Source of the DNA: an uncultured Candidatus Pelagibacter sp.
GTDB lineage: Bacteria; Pseudomonadota; Alphaproteobacteria; Pelagibacterales; Pelagibacteraceae
Assembly: GCA_905612435.1 (NCBI GenBank)
Contig: CAJQRZ010000010.1
Location: 1 to 64,000, forward strand
Direction of reading: 5' to 3'
Length of the DNA: 64,000 bases
Shown: positions 17,032 to 25,825 of the stretch, piece after piece
How positions within the stretch are numbered: the stretch's first letter is position 1
How the letters are laid out: each line of letters opens with the position of its first letter
Translations under genes and position numbers: made by a program
The notes under the pieces: model-generated
What the model was told of the DNA's origin: nothing
Databases searched by the model: none
Seen by the model: only the letters and a program-made list of their open reading frames with translations

Positions 17032-18651
17032 TTAATCCTTAAGAATATATTTAGATGTAATTAAAATAAAGAAACTTGCAATAATAATAAGAAATAAAGA
17101 TGGTGCAGCAGCAGCTTCTAATAAATCTTGGGAAGCATAAATATATGCCTTTGTAGCAAATGTTTCAAAATTAAATGGCCTCATAATTAACGTAATTGGG
17201 AGTTCTTTTATGATTTCAATGGCAAGTAATATTCCAATTAATAAAATTGAATTTTTTAGGTATGGAATATGAATATTTTTGAATGTCTTGAATTTGGAAT
17301 AACCTAATAAATAAGCACCCTCGTCAATTGAGTAATTCATCTTTAAATAACCAGATTTAATTCCATTACTTGCTAAAGAATAAAACCTTATAAAATAAAC
17401 TAAGACTAAGCCTAAAATAGATCCAATAAATATTGGCTTTATACTATTTAATTCAAATTGACCTAGGATATTATTATCAAACCATGAAATAAAAGTGATG
17501 AATGCTACAGCCAAAATAATACCAGGTATTGCATATCCAGATATTGAAAAAGTTGTTAACGCTTCCAGGAATTTACTTTTTGAAACTCTATTTCCATAAT
17601 TTGAAATGAAAGCTAAAGAAATCAATAAAAAGCTGGATAAAATTACTAAAATTATAGTATTTGAAAATAATTCAATCAGATTTAAGTCTGCTAAATGTTT
17701 TGGAAAAATAATTGTCCAATAAAGCATTTGTAGAACTGGAAATAAAAAACTTACAGTAAAAACAAACAAACAAAAAGAAAATGCTAAAAATGATTTATAT
17801 CCACTTAAAGTAATGACTGATTTTGATTTAAAACCACCTTTAGAAGATGTGTGGTACTGTGCTTTTTTTCTTGAAAAATTTTCTAAAATAAAAAGTCCAA
17901 GAATAAAAAATAATAAATAAAATGATAATCTATTAGCTAAAGCAAGGTCATCAAAAGAAATCCATGCATTATATATACCTGTAGTAAAAGTGGATATCCC
18001 AAAAAAAGATACTGAACCAAAATCTGATAAAGTCTCCATTGCAACTAATGAAAGACCAGCTACTATTGCAGGTCTAGCAGAAGGAAGTATTATTTTAAAA
18101 AATGATTTTTCTTTTGAAAAGCCAAGGTTTTTTCCTAGTTCAATTAAATTTTGAGATTGATAATGAAATGATGTTCTTGTTAAAACATAAACATATCCAA
18201 ATAATGAAAAAGATATTGAGATTATAGCTCCCGTCATTCCATCAAATTTTGGAATATGAGAATTGTAATTACCCTCTCCAAACAAGTTTTTTAAAATTGA
18301 AAAAGCTGTTCCATAATTTTCAAAAAAAGCAGTTAAAGAATATGCGTAGATATAAGCTGGAACTGCAAAAGATAGAATTAGAGACCATTTAAAAAAATTT
18401 ACACCTGGAAAGTTATAAAATGAAACCAGATAGGCACACCCAACACCAATTACAAATGTTAAGAATAAGACACCTATTAAAAGTGTTAAAGAATTATAAA
18501 TATAGTCATAAAGAAAAGTATTTTTTAAAATTGAACTATAATCCCCAGTAGTTTCAAAAAAACTACTGAATACAGTTATAATAGGAACGGCTACTATTAA
18601 AGAAATAGAAAGTGATGCCACATACCAAATATTTATTTTTCTAAATCCCAT
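17032..18651 (-). CDS. fbpB: Iron(III) ABC transporter permease
   Basis: A 539-residue permease with about twelve helices in two tandem binding-protein-dependent permease halves. Each half has the EAA loop: ELGKNLGFSKEKSFFKIILP near 170-190 and EGAYLLGYSKFKTFKNIHIP near 440-460. This is the FbpB/SfuB fused layout. It lies five bases before fbpC. fbpA is separated from it by a small Cys protein and a peroxiredoxin gene, so the uptake operon has inserted genes. Confidence 0.88.
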   Translation of the reverse strand: MGFRKINIWYVASLSISLIVAVPIITVFSSFFETTGDYSSILKNTFLYDYIYNSLTLLIGVLFLTFVIGVGCAYLVSFYNFPGVNFFKWSLILSFAVPAYIYAYSLTAFFENYGTAFSILKNLFGEGNYNSHIPKFDGMTGAIISISFSLFGYVYVLTRTSFHYQSQNLIELGKNLGFSKEKSFFKIILPSARPAIVAGLSLVAMETLSDFGSVSFFGISTFTTGIYNAWISFDDLALANRLSFYLLFFILGLFILENFSRKKAQYHTSSKGGFKSKSVITLSGYKSFLAFSFCLFVFTVSFLFPVLQMLYWTIIFPKHLADLNLIELFSNTIILVILSSFLLISLAFISNYGNRVSKSKFLEALTTFSISGYAIPGIILAVAFITFISWFDNNILGQFELNSIKPIFIGSILGLVLVYFIRFYSLASNGIKSGYLKMNYSIDEGAYLLGYSKFKTFKNIHIPYLKNSILLIGILLAIEIIKELPITLIMRPFNFETFATKAYIYASQDLLEAAAAPSLFLIIIASFFILITSKYILKD

Positions 18652-18683
18652 ATTTCATATTACCCCAATTATTATTTTTAAGA

Positions 18684-18709
18684 AACTTCCCTTATTGTAA
18701 AGGGAAGTT
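18684..18709 (-). terminator. Hairpin after the peroxiredoxin gene, possible terminator
   Basis: AACTTCCCTT (18684-18693) and AAGGGAAGTT (18700-18709) make a perfect ten-pair stem with a six-base loop in the 144-base gap between the peroxiredoxin gene and fbpB. On the minus strand it is followed by a short TCTT rather than a long T-run, so termination is probably partial. That would lower fbpBC expression relative to fbpA. Nothing else is seen in this gap. Confidence 0.55.
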
Positions 18710-18795
18710 AATATTAACTCTGAAACCAATTTGGAGAGAGATTACGAGAGCTAATTCTTAAAACTTTTTTATAAATTATGGCTTACTTATAATTT

Positions 18796-19302
18796 TTATT
18801 TTTTAGACAGATACTCTATGCAATTTTCAGGTGTTGTTTCTACATATGGATCATGATCACTTCCATCATTATTCATACCTTGTTCTTGCCACCATTTTTC
18901 AACAATACCGCCATTTATTATTGCACAATACCTCCAACTTCTTAGACCAAAACCCAAATGTTTTTTATCAATTAACATCCCCATTGAGCGCGTGAAGTCG
19001 GCATTTCCATCGGGCAATACCTTAACTTTTGTTAAATTTTGTTGATCTGCCCAAGCATTCATTACAAAGCCATCATTGACACTAATGCAATAAACCTCAT
19101 TAATACCAAGAGACAAAAATTTATCATAATTTTTTTCAAAATCTGGTAACTGCTTTTCAGAACATGTGGGTGTAAATGCACCTGGTAATGAAAATAAAAT
19201 TACTTTTTTACCTTTAAAGATTTCATCAGTGCTTACATCAACCCATTTACCAATTTTTCTTGTTTTTAAAACTACGCTCGAACATTTCTTTCCTTCGATC
19301 AT
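18796..19302 (-). CDS. Peroxiredoxin, Prx5/AhpE-like thioredoxin-fold
   Basis: A thiol peroxidase with the peroxidatic cysteine in FSLPGAFTPTCSEKQLP, Cys47 counted from the chosen start, the hallmark of the Prx5 group. The ATG at 19302 is chosen because an AGGA site lies seven bases upstream and the Prx5 fold begins there; the frame is open to 19350, which would add a non-family extension of 16 residues. It reduces hydrogen peroxide and organic peroxides using glutaredoxin or thioredoxin. Placement inside an iron-uptake block makes sense, because free iron promotes peroxide damage. Confidence 0.88.
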   Translation of the reverse strand: MIEGKKCSSVVLKTRKIGKWVDVSTDEIFKGKKVILFSLPGAFTPTCSEKQLPDFEKNYDKFLSLGINEVYCISVNDGFVMNAWADQQNLTKVKVLPDGNADFTRSMGMLIDKKHLGFGLRSWRYCAIINGGIVEKWWQEQGMNNDGSDHDPYVETTPENCIEYLSKK

Positions 19303-19362
19303 TTTATTCCTATTATTTTTTAGATGTTTATTTAATTGTATAACTTGCATTTGAATTTTTTA

Positions 19363-19415
19363 GTGCTCATAAACAAATTGGGTAGGGTAAATACCTTCTG
19401 AGAGATTATGAGCAC
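19363..19415 (-). other. Long inverted repeat with nested hairpin in the iron operon
   Basis: GTGCTCATAA (19363-19372) is matched perfectly by TTATGAGCAC (19406-19415), leaving a 33-base interior that contains a smaller GGTA/TACC hairpin near 19381-19395. It lies between the small Cys protein gene and the peroxiredoxin gene. No T-run follows on either strand, so it does not look like an ordinary terminator. It could be an RNA processing or stability element, a cis-regulatory leader of the peroxiredoxin gene, or a small RNA. Confidence 0.55.
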
Positions 19416-19432
19416 AATCATTAAAAAGAAAA

Positions 19433-19618
19433 TTATGTATTAAAAGGAGAAAAGATATGTGCAACCTCTTCATCTTTAATATCTGATAACTTTCTGTTAT
19501 TTATTCTTTTATTAATCTTTTTACACTCCGTTGCACATGGATCACAAGCTTTCAGAGATTGTGATCCATATTCGTCAGAAGAATTATCTAAATCAATATT
19601 GAATAAATTTTTTTTCAC
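19433..19618 (-). CDS. Small cysteine-motif protein downstream of fbpA
   Basis: A 61-residue protein whose ATG lies seven bases after the fbpA stop. It has an acidic N-terminal part and then Cys25, Cys28 and Cys32 in KACDPCATECKKI, followed by a basic stretch and an acidic end with one His. No signal peptide or membrane segment is seen, so it is cytoplasmic. The cysteine spacing could hold a metal ion or iron-sulfur cluster. No family was recognised. Its position implies co-transcription with fbpA under Fur control, so a role in iron handling is a reasonable guess. Confidence 0.6.
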   Translation of the reverse strand: MKKNLFNIDLDNSSDEYGSQSLKACDPCATECKKINKRINNRKLSDIKDEEVAHIFSPFNT

Positions 19619-19625
19619 TAATTAC

Positions 19626-20645
19626 TTACTTCCACTTAGCAGCTAGCATTACTTCTAATGCAGCAGCTTGGTTTTTTCCGTAATTTGCTACTTTTGTATT
19701 TAAATCTTGTTTAAATCCAAGACCCATTTGTTTAACTAATGCGTGAGGCTCAACGCCTGCAATCATTGGGTATTCAAATGTATTATTAACTATGTGTGTT
19801 TGCGCTTCTTTAGTTAATAAAAACTCAAGTAGTTTAATCGCATTAGCTTTGTTTGGAGCATTTTTTAATACACCGCCACCACTAATGTTCATGTGAGTTC
19901 CTCTATCTCCTTGGTTAGGAAAGAATGGTAGAACTTTTTTAGCAGCCGCTTGTTGCTCTGGACCTTTTTTCCCAGATAACATTAAAGCTAAGTAGTATGT
20001 ATTAGCTACTGCTATGTCAGCTTCACCTGCTGCTACAGCTAAAATTTGAGCTCTATCGTTTCCTTTAGAATCTCTAGCCATGTTAGCAACTATTCCTTTA
20101 GCCCATTCTGCAGTTGCTTTTTTTCCATTATTTTTAACTAATGAAGCAACAAGAGATTGGTTGTAGATATTGTTAGATTGTCTAATAACAACTCTACCTT
20201 TCCATTTTGAATCAGCAAGGCCTTCATAAGTCATACCATTAAGTTCATTTGCACTAACTCTTTCAGGCGAGTAATACATAATTCTTGCTCTCTTAGCTAT
20301 TCCAGTCCATTTAGAAGTTCTAAAGTTTGATGGAACAGCAGCTTTAATTGCTGGAGACATAGAGTTTTGGAACATTCCTTTTGCGGCAAATGCACCTAAT
20401 CTTCCTGCGTCAGCAGTAATGTAAAGGTCAGCTTTTGAATCGGAACCTTCTTCAGTTATTCTTTTTTGAAGTGCTTTATCTTTTCCAGATACAACATTTA
20501 CTTTAATTCCAGTTTTAGCTGTAAATTTTTCGTAAAGTTGAATATCAGAATCGTAATGTCTTGCACTGAACACATTAACTTCAGCTGCAAACGTTATGTT
20601 TGCAAAAAAAACCATGAAAAATGCAATAATTGTAAGTTTTTTCAT
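19626..20645 (-). CDS. fbpA: Iron(III) ABC transporter substrate-binding protein
   Basis: A 339-residue periplasmic protein with a clear signal peptide (basic MKK, hydrophobic core, cleavage after about residue 20). The mature start VNVFSARHYDSD and the paired tyrosines Tyr217-Tyr218 in NTYYLALML are typical of ferric-binding FbpA/FutA proteins, which hold Fe(III) through tyrosines. It is the first gene of the iron block, preceded by a Fur box and promoter. Such proteins are often among the most abundant in iron-limited marine bacteria. Confidence 0.92.
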   Translation of the reverse strand: MKKLTIIAFFMVFFANITFAAEVNVFSARHYDSDIQLYEKFTAKTGIKVNVVSGKDKALQKRITEEGSDSKADLYITADAGRLGAFAAKGMFQNSMSPAIKAAVPSNFRTSKWTGIAKRARIMYYSPERVSANELNGMTYEGLADSKWKGRVVIRQSNNIYNQSLVASLVKNNGKKATAEWAKGIVANMARDSKGNDRAQILAVAAGEADIAVANTYYLALMLSGKKGPEQQAAAKKVLPFFPNQGDRGTHMNISGGGVLKNAPNKANAIKLLEFLLTKEAQTHIVNNTFEYPMIAGVEPHALVKQMGLGFKQDLNTKVANYGKNQAAALEVMLAAKWK

Positions 20646-20698
20646 TATTATCTTTCGTTATGTTAATTTAATTAGATTAGAATGTTTATTATTAGCAT

Positions 20699-20719
20699 TG
20701 CGAATGATTATCAATCGCA
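20699..20719 (-). promoter_or_regulatory. Fur-type operator overlapping the fbpA promoter
   Basis: TGCGAATGATTATCAATCGC (20699-20718, completed by A at 20719) is nearly a perfect 21-base palindrome resembling the Fur box (GATAATGATAATCATTATC type). On the minus strand it contains TTGATA, a good -35 box, spaced 17 bases from TAATAA. Repressor binding would cover the -35 region of fbpA. The fbpA ATG is about 50 bases downstream. The regulator could be Fur or a related family member. Confidence 0.8.
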
Positions 20720-20762
20720 TATAATGTCGCACAAGATTTTGGTCTTTAGAAATTTTTTATAT

Positions 20763-21650
20763 TTATTTCCAATCTCCAATTTTACTAAAAAGAAAGTTTC
20801 TAAAAGCTGTGATACGAGCTGTATTTTTGAGTGACTGAGGATATACGAAATGAGCTTCTGTTATTGGACCTTCTGAATTAGGGAGAACTTTAATAACATT
20901 ATTTGAATTTGAAACTAGATATTCTGGTAATGCTGCTAGACCTACACCACTTTCTACAGCAAGGAGCAAACCCATTACACTATTTACTTTCATAATTGTT
21001 TTTCTTTTTTTTCCATCTTTAATACCTAGTTTTAGTGCCCACTCAGGATTGTAAACAGGAGAAGGTGCTCCTTTTCCAAAAGATATAAACCTATGCTTAT
21101 TTAGATCAGAAATAGTTTTTGGCATACCATGTTTTTCTAAATACTTGTTAGATCCATAAATATAATACTTAATATCCACTAATTTCTTTTGAATGTAGTT
21201 AAGTTGTTTTGGCCTTCTCATAAAAATACCAATATCTGCCTGCCTAGTACTTAAGTCTAATTCTTTGTCATCAAAAATTAATTCAACTTCAATTTCAGGA
21301 TTTAAAGTCATAAATTCTTGAATTCTTGGAGTTAACCAATGAGTTCCAAAACTTCTAACTGTGGTAATTGTTAATTTACCAGTAGGTTTGTTCTTTTGAT
21401 CACCTAAAGATGTTTCAACTTCTTTTAGTTTACTAATTACATCACGGGCTGTTTTAAAAAGATATTCACCATTTTCAGTTAAAGTTAAACCTCTAGCATG
21501 TCTTTCAAAAAGTTGAACTTTTAACTCCTGTTCAAGAGATTGAATTTGCCTGCTGATCGCAGATTGGCTTAAGTTTAGATTAATTGTTGCATTAGTAAAA
21601 CTACCAGCTTCTGCAACTGCATGAAATATTTTTAATTTATCCCAATCCAT
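20763..21650 (-). CDS. LysR-family transcriptional regulator
   Basis: A 295-residue regulator with an N-terminal winged helix (DWDKLKIFHAVAEAGSFT, then LNLSQSAISRQIQSLEQEL at about 24-42) and a C-terminal periplasmic-binding-like effector domain beginning near 88. Its start overlaps the end of the acuI-type gene by one base, so it is co-transcribed with it and may sense its substrate. LysR genes usually diverge from their targets; this one follows, which is unusual but seen in compact genomes. The effector is unknown. Confidence 0.88.
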   Translation of the reverse strand: MDWDKLKIFHAVAEAGSFTNATINLNLSQSAISRQIQSLEQELKVQLFERHARGLTLTENGEYLFKTARDVISKLKEVETSLGDQKNKPTGKLTITTVRSFGTHWLTPRIQEFMTLNPEIEVELIFDDKELDLSTRQADIGIFMRRPKQLNYIQKKLVDIKYYIYGSNKYLEKHGMPKTISDLNKHRFISFGKGAPSPVYNPEWALKLGIKDGKKRKTIMKVNSVMGLLLAVESGVGLAALPEYLVSNSNNVIKVLPNSEGPITEAHFVYPQSLKNTARITAFRNFLFSKIGDWK

Positions 21651-22651
21651 TATTTATTTAAATCAATTATATATCTTCCTGACGTTTCACCTTTAAGCAT
21701 TTTTGGATATATATCCATTAGGTTATCCAAACTAATTATTTTAATTGATTTTTCTAATTTTTCAAAATCAATAAGATCTTTAGCTTCATTCCAAAAAAAT
21801 TCTCTTCTTTTAATTGAAGTTGTAACTGAATTAATTCCCCAAAGTTTAACACCCCTAATAATAAAAGGCATTACCGTTGTATTTAATTTATAATCAGAAG
21901 CGTTACCACAAGCGGCAACTATTCCGTTGTCTCTAGTTTGTGCAAGTACATTTGCAAGTATTTTTCCACCTACTGTATCAACAGCCCCATCCCATAATCC
22001 TTTATCTAGTGGTCTTGGATCTTTATCTAATTCAGCTTTATTTATGATATTTTTAGCTCCTAATAATTTTAAATACTCTTCGTTTTCAGTTTTGCTTGTA
22101 ACGGCTGTTACATTGTATCCAAGTTTAGACAAAACCATTACAGCTATACTTCCAACACCTCCTGATGCTCCAGTAACCAAAACATCTTTTACTTTTTCAC
22201 CTAATAAAATATCCTCTCTAGCTTTAATTGCAAATGAACAAGCTAAAGCTGTTAACCCAGCTGTTCCTAAAATCATTGTTTGCTTGGGTGTAATATTTTT
22301 TGGTTTTTTAACTAAAAAATCTCCGTTTACTTTTGCTATCTGTGAAAAACCACCAAAATAAATCTCACCTACTCTCCATCCTGTAAGTATTACCTCATCA
22401 TCTTTTTTAAATTTAGAATTATCACTTTCTAAAACTTTTCCTGAAAAATCTATTCCTGGGATGTGAGGAAATTCTTTAACTAACTTGGCACCATTATTAA
22501 GAATTAATGCATCTTTATAATTTAAATCTGAATAATCAACCTTAACAAGAACATCGCCATGTGTTAAAAAAGATTTATCAATAGATTTTATTTCCCTAGT
22601 AAATTCTTTCTCTGTTTGATTTAATATTATGGCTTTAAAATTTTCTGACAC
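21650..22651 (-). CDS. acuI: AcuI/YhdH-type zinc-free alcohol dehydrogenase family oxidoreductase (acryloyl-CoA reductase)
   Basis: A 333-residue medium-chain dehydrogenase/reductase of the quinone-oxidoreductase branch. An N-terminal GroES-like part (YSDLNYKDALILNNGAK, PHIPGIDFSGKV) precedes the Rossmann motif VTGASGGVGSIAV near 158-170. AcuI proteins reduce acryloyl-CoA to propionyl-CoA with NADPH, detoxifying acrylate made from DMSP cleavage, which fits a marine methylotroph-like cell. A DMSP lyase is not in the window. It follows folE by four bases and overlaps the LysR gene. Confidence 0.82.
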   Translation of the reverse strand: MSENFKAIILNQTEKEFTREIKSIDKSFLTHGDVLVKVDYSDLNYKDALILNNGAKLVKEFPHIPGIDFSGKVLESDNSKFKKDDEVILTGWRVGEIYFGGFSQIAKVNGDFLVKKPKNITPKQTMILGTAGLTALACSFAIKAREDILLGEKVKDVLVTGASGGVGSIAVMVLSKLGYNVTAVTSKTENEEYLKLLGAKNIINKAELDKDPRPLDKGLWDGAVDTVGGKILANVLAQTRDNGIVAACGNASDYKLNTTVMPFIIRGVKLWGINSVTTSIKRREFFWNEAKDLIDFEKLEKSIKIISLDNLMDIYPKMLKGETSGRYIIDLNK

Positions 22652-22655
22652 AATG

Positions 22656-23264
22656 TTATTTACTTATGAACTTCAAATATCTATCTTGAATACTTAAATC
22701 TTCTTTAAACTGTCCTAAAAAATAATTTGTGATTGTCCTTGCATTTTCTTTTTTAATTCCTCTCATTGTCATACATTGATGGGCTGCATCTATTGTAACA
22801 GCAACTCCTTTTGCATTTAATGAATTCATTAATGCTTTGGCGACTTGCATTGTAAGTCTTTCTTGGGTTTGTAGTCTTTTTGAAAAAACCTCAACAACTC
22901 TTGCTAGTTTGCTTAAGCCAACAACTCTTTTATTTGGAATGTATGCTACATGGGCAGTTCCAACAATTGGAGCCATATGATGTTCGCAGTGACTAGTAAC
23001 CGAAATATTTTTTTCAATAACCATATCATCATATCCTTCAACATCTCCAAAAGTCTTATTTAAAATCTGCTCAGCATCTTGGGTATATCCCCCAAAATAT
23101 TCTTTAAATGCTTTAACAACTCTTTTAGGTGTTTCTAACAAACCTTCTCTGGTTGGATCTTCCCCCATCCAAGTTAAAATAGTTTTTAATGCTTCTTCAG
23201 CCTCTTTATCTGAAACCTTGTTAGTTCCTATAATTTTACTTTCTGTGTCTTTAACTAATTTCAT
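22656..23264 (-). CDS. folE: GTP cyclohydrolase I
   Basis: A 202-residue enzyme that opens GTP to 7,8-dihydroneopterin triphosphate, the first step of folate synthesis (and queuosine). Predicted zinc ligands are Cys93 and His96 in SHCEHHMAP and Cys164 in AAHQCMTMRG; the substrate loop VVGLSKLARVVEVFSKRLQ is intact. It is the first gene of the folE-acuI-lysR run. Supply of folate matches the heavy tetrahydrofolate use of the C1 genes elsewhere in the window. Confidence 0.95.
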   Translation of the reverse strand: MKLVKDTESKIIGTNKVSDKEAEEALKTILTWMGEDPTREGLLETPKRVVKAFKEYFGGYTQDAEQILNKTFGDVEGYDDMVIEKNISVTSHCEHHMAPIVGTAHVAYIPNKRVVGLSKLARVVEVFSKRLQTQERLTMQVAKALMNSLNAKGVAVTIDAAHQCMTMRGIKKENARTITNYFLGQFKEDLSIQDRYLKFISK

Positions 23265-23340
23265 GAGGCAGTTTATACAGTAATTTCTTGTTTTTAAAAT
23301 ATTTATTATATTTGTTAATATGCTACATAATTACCTATAT

Positions 23341-23808
23341 ATGTTTAAAAAGAGAGAAAACGTCACCGAAATAGAAGAGGGATATTTACTATCGCCAAAA
23401 TTTGATAATGATGGTTTAATACCTGTTATTACGATGTGCTCAAAAACTAAAGAAATTTTAATGCATGGATATATGAATGTTGAGGCATTAAAAAAAACTA
23501 TTGAAACTAAAGAAGTTCATTATTTTAGCAGATCTAGAAAACAAATCTGGCACAAAGGCATAATAAGTGGTTTTACTCAAAAAGTTCAAGAAATAAGAAT
23601 TGATGACGATCAAGATTCAATTTGGATAACAGCTGACATTGGAGATGGTGCTAGCTGTCACGTTGGTTATAGATCCTGTTTTTATAGATCAATTCCACTA
23701 GGTCCAATAGGTAATGGTAGAAAAATTGAGATGAAATTTGAAGAAAAAAAAAAAAATTTTGATCCTGCAGAAGTTTATAAAGACCAACCTAATCCAACAA
23801 AAATTTAA
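23341..23808 (+). CDS. hisI: Phosphoribosyl-AMP cyclohydrolase
   Basis: HisI opens the adenine ring of phosphoribosyl-AMP in histidine synthesis. Visible signatures are ILMHGYMN near 40, HYFSRSRKQIWHKG, and zinc-binding cysteines in GDGASCHVGYRSCFYR. ATG 23341 is preferred because the frame's earlier ATG at 23320 only adds seven atypical residues. It is a single-domain HisI without HisE and lies apart from other his genes. The next gene begins on its stop codon, so the two are co-translated. Confidence 0.9.
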   Translation: MFKKRENVTEIEEGYLLSPKFDNDGLIPVITMCSKTKEILMHGYMNVEALKKTIETKEVHYFSRSRKQIWHKGIISGFTQKVQEIRIDDDQDSIWITADIGDGASCHVGYRSCFYRSIPLGPIGNGRKIEMKFEEKKKNFDPAEVYKDQPNPTKI

Positions 23809-24182
23809 TGGAAAAAAAACAAAAAAATGTTTTAGGTGAAGATCTAGAAGATTGTTCTAAGGATCCTGTTACTGGATGGTTTAGAGATGGATGTTGTAAT
23901 ACAGATGAAAATGACCATGGCGTACACACTGTTTGTGCAAAAGTTACAAATGAATTTTTACAATGGTGTAAAAATGACGGTAATGATTTAATTACCCCAC
24001 ATCCTGAATTTGGTTTTTTAGGATTAAAAGATGGAGATAACTGGTGCGTTTGTGCAAGTTCTTATGCAAGATCTTTAGAGGCTGGTAAAGCTTGCTTTGT
24101 GTATGTAAAAAAAACTCATGAAAATACTTTAAAGTTTGTCTCTATTGAACAATTAAAAAAATACGCAATCGATTTGAGTTAA
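23808..24182 (+). CDS. DUF2237 family protein
   Basis: A 124-residue cysteine-containing protein. The run KNVLGEDLEDCSKDPVTGWF, then RDGCCNTDENDHGVHTVCA, FLQWCKNDGNDLITPHPEFG and LKDGDNWCVCASSY match DUF2237, a conserved family without a known function. The clustered Cys and His residues suggest metal binding. It shares a base with the hisI stop and ends just before the convergent ETF-quinone oxidoreductase gene. Confidence 0.85.
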   Translation: MEKKQKNVLGEDLEDCSKDPVTGWFRDGCCNTDENDHGVHTVCAKVTNEFLQWCKNDGNDLITPHPEFGFLGLKDGDNWCVCASSYARSLEAGKACFVYVKKTHENTLKFVSIEQLKKYAIDLS

Positions 24183-25802
24183 TTACATATTTCCATATTT
24201 TGGACCACCACTACCCTCAGGTGTTACCCAAGTGATATTTTGAGATGGTTCTTTTATATCACAAGTTTTGCAATGAATACAATTTTGAGAATTTATTACA
24301 AATTTATTTATATTATTTTCTCTTTGAATTTCATAAACCCCTGCTGGACAATATCTTTGTGCAGGTTCATCAAATTTCTCTAAAGTATAACTAATTGGTA
24401 AATTTGAATCCTTAAGTTGTAAATGAACAGGTTGATTATCTTCATGATTAGTGCCTGTTAAATATACCGAGCTAGTTTTATCAAAAGTTATTACTCCGTC
24501 AGGTTTAGGATAGTCAATTTTAGGCATTTCATTTGCAGATTTTAATGTTTCATGGTCTGCATGCTTGTGTTTAAGTGTTAAAGGTAACTTTCCCCTAAAT
24601 AAAATTTGATCTATACCAGTAAATATAATTCCAAGAATTAAACCCCAACTAAAACTTGGCTTTACATTTCTTGCTCTATAAAGCTCTTTGTAAACCCAGC
24701 TTTCTTTAAATAGTTTTTCATATACTGATAAATTATCTCTATGTTTAAAATGATAATTAATTGTGTCTGCAGCAATCATGCCAGTTTTCATTGCTGTGTG
24801 TGAACCTTTAATTTTAGGCATATTAAGAGTTCCAGCATCGCACCCAATAAGAAGAGCTCCTGGCATAAACATTTTAGGTAAACTTTGTAAACCACCTTCA
24901 ATTAAAGCTCTTGCTCCGTAAGAAATTCTTTTACCTCCTTCAATTATATTTTTTATTGATGGATGAGTTTTAAACCTTTGAAATTCATCAAATGGAGATA
25001 AATGCGGGTTTTTATAATCTAATCCAATAACATAACCTAAAAAAATTTGCTTATTTTCAGCATGATACATAAAGCTTCCACCATATGTATTATTATCTAG
25101 TGGCCACCCTACGGTATGCATAACCATTCCCTCTTCATGCTTTTTTTCATCAATTTCCCAAATTTCTTTAAAACCAATTCCATATTGTTGTGGATCTTTG
25201 CCTTCATCTAAATTAAATTTTTCAATAAGTTTCTTACCTAAATGTCCTCTGCAACCTTCTGCAAACACTGTAACTTTTCCCAATAAATCTATTCCTGGTT
25301 CAAAATTATCTTTTTGTTTTCCTTCTTTATCAATTCCCATATCTTGTGTCGCAACACCTTTCACTGACCCATCTTCGTTATATAAAATTTCAGAAGCAGG
25401 AAATCCTGGAAATATTTCTACTCCTAAGGCTTCCGCTTGTTTTGCTAGCCATCTACATAAATTAGCAAGACTTATAATATAATTTTTATGATTTTTTTGA
25501 ACTGAAGGTAATAACCACGTTGGCCAACTTAGTGATTTTGTTTTACCTAAAAATAAAAATTTTTCTTTTGTAACTTTAGTTTTGACTGGTGCATTTAATT
25601 CTTTCCAATTAGGAAACAGCTCGTCTAAAGCTTTAGTTTCAAAAATATTTCCACTTAATATATGTGCACCAATTTCTGAGGCTTTTTCTAATAAACAAAC
25701 ATTTAATTCTGGATCTAATTGTTTAAGTTTAATAGCCGTCGATAATCCAGAAGGACCGCCGCCGACGATTACCACATCATAATCCATTGCTTCTCTAGGC
25801 AT
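24183..25802 (-). CDS. etfD: Electron transfer flavoprotein-ubiquinone oxidoreductase
   Basis: A 539-residue flavo-iron-sulfur protein that passes electrons from reduced ETF to ubiquinone at the inner membrane. The FAD motif VGGGPSGLSTAIKLKQLDP starts at about residue 13, and the C-terminal ferredoxin-like cluster binds 4Fe-4S through CPAGVYE and the NCIHCKTCDIK cysteines. It ends the operon dimethylglycine dehydrogenase - etfB - etfA - etfD, giving a complete electron path in one transcript. An internal Met at residue 6 is an alternative start. Confidence 0.95.
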   Translation of the reverse strand: MPREAMDYDVVIVGGGPSGLSTAIKLKQLDPELNVCLLEKASEIGAHILSGNIFETKALDELFPNWKELNAPVKTKVTKEKFLFLGKTKSLSWPTWLLPSVQKNHKNYIISLANLCRWLAKQAEALGVEIFPGFPASEILYNEDGSVKGVATQDMGIDKEGKQKDNFEPGIDLLGKVTVFAEGCRGHLGKKLIEKFNLDEGKDPQQYGIGFKEIWEIDEKKHEEGMVMHTVGWPLDNNTYGGSFMYHAENKQIFLGYVIGLDYKNPHLSPFDEFQRFKTHPSIKNIIEGGKRISYGARALIEGGLQSLPKMFMPGALLIGCDAGTLNMPKIKGSHTAMKTGMIAADTINYHFKHRDNLSVYEKLFKESWVYKELYRARNVKPSFSWGLILGIIFTGIDQILFRGKLPLTLKHKHADHETLKSANEMPKIDYPKPDGVITFDKTSSVYLTGTNHEDNQPVHLQLKDSNLPISYTLEKFDEPAQRYCPAGVYEIQRENNINKFVINSQNCIHCKTCDIKEPSQNITWVTPEGSGGPKYGNM

Positions 25803-25825
25803 ATGTTAAATTTTTACAGTATTGA

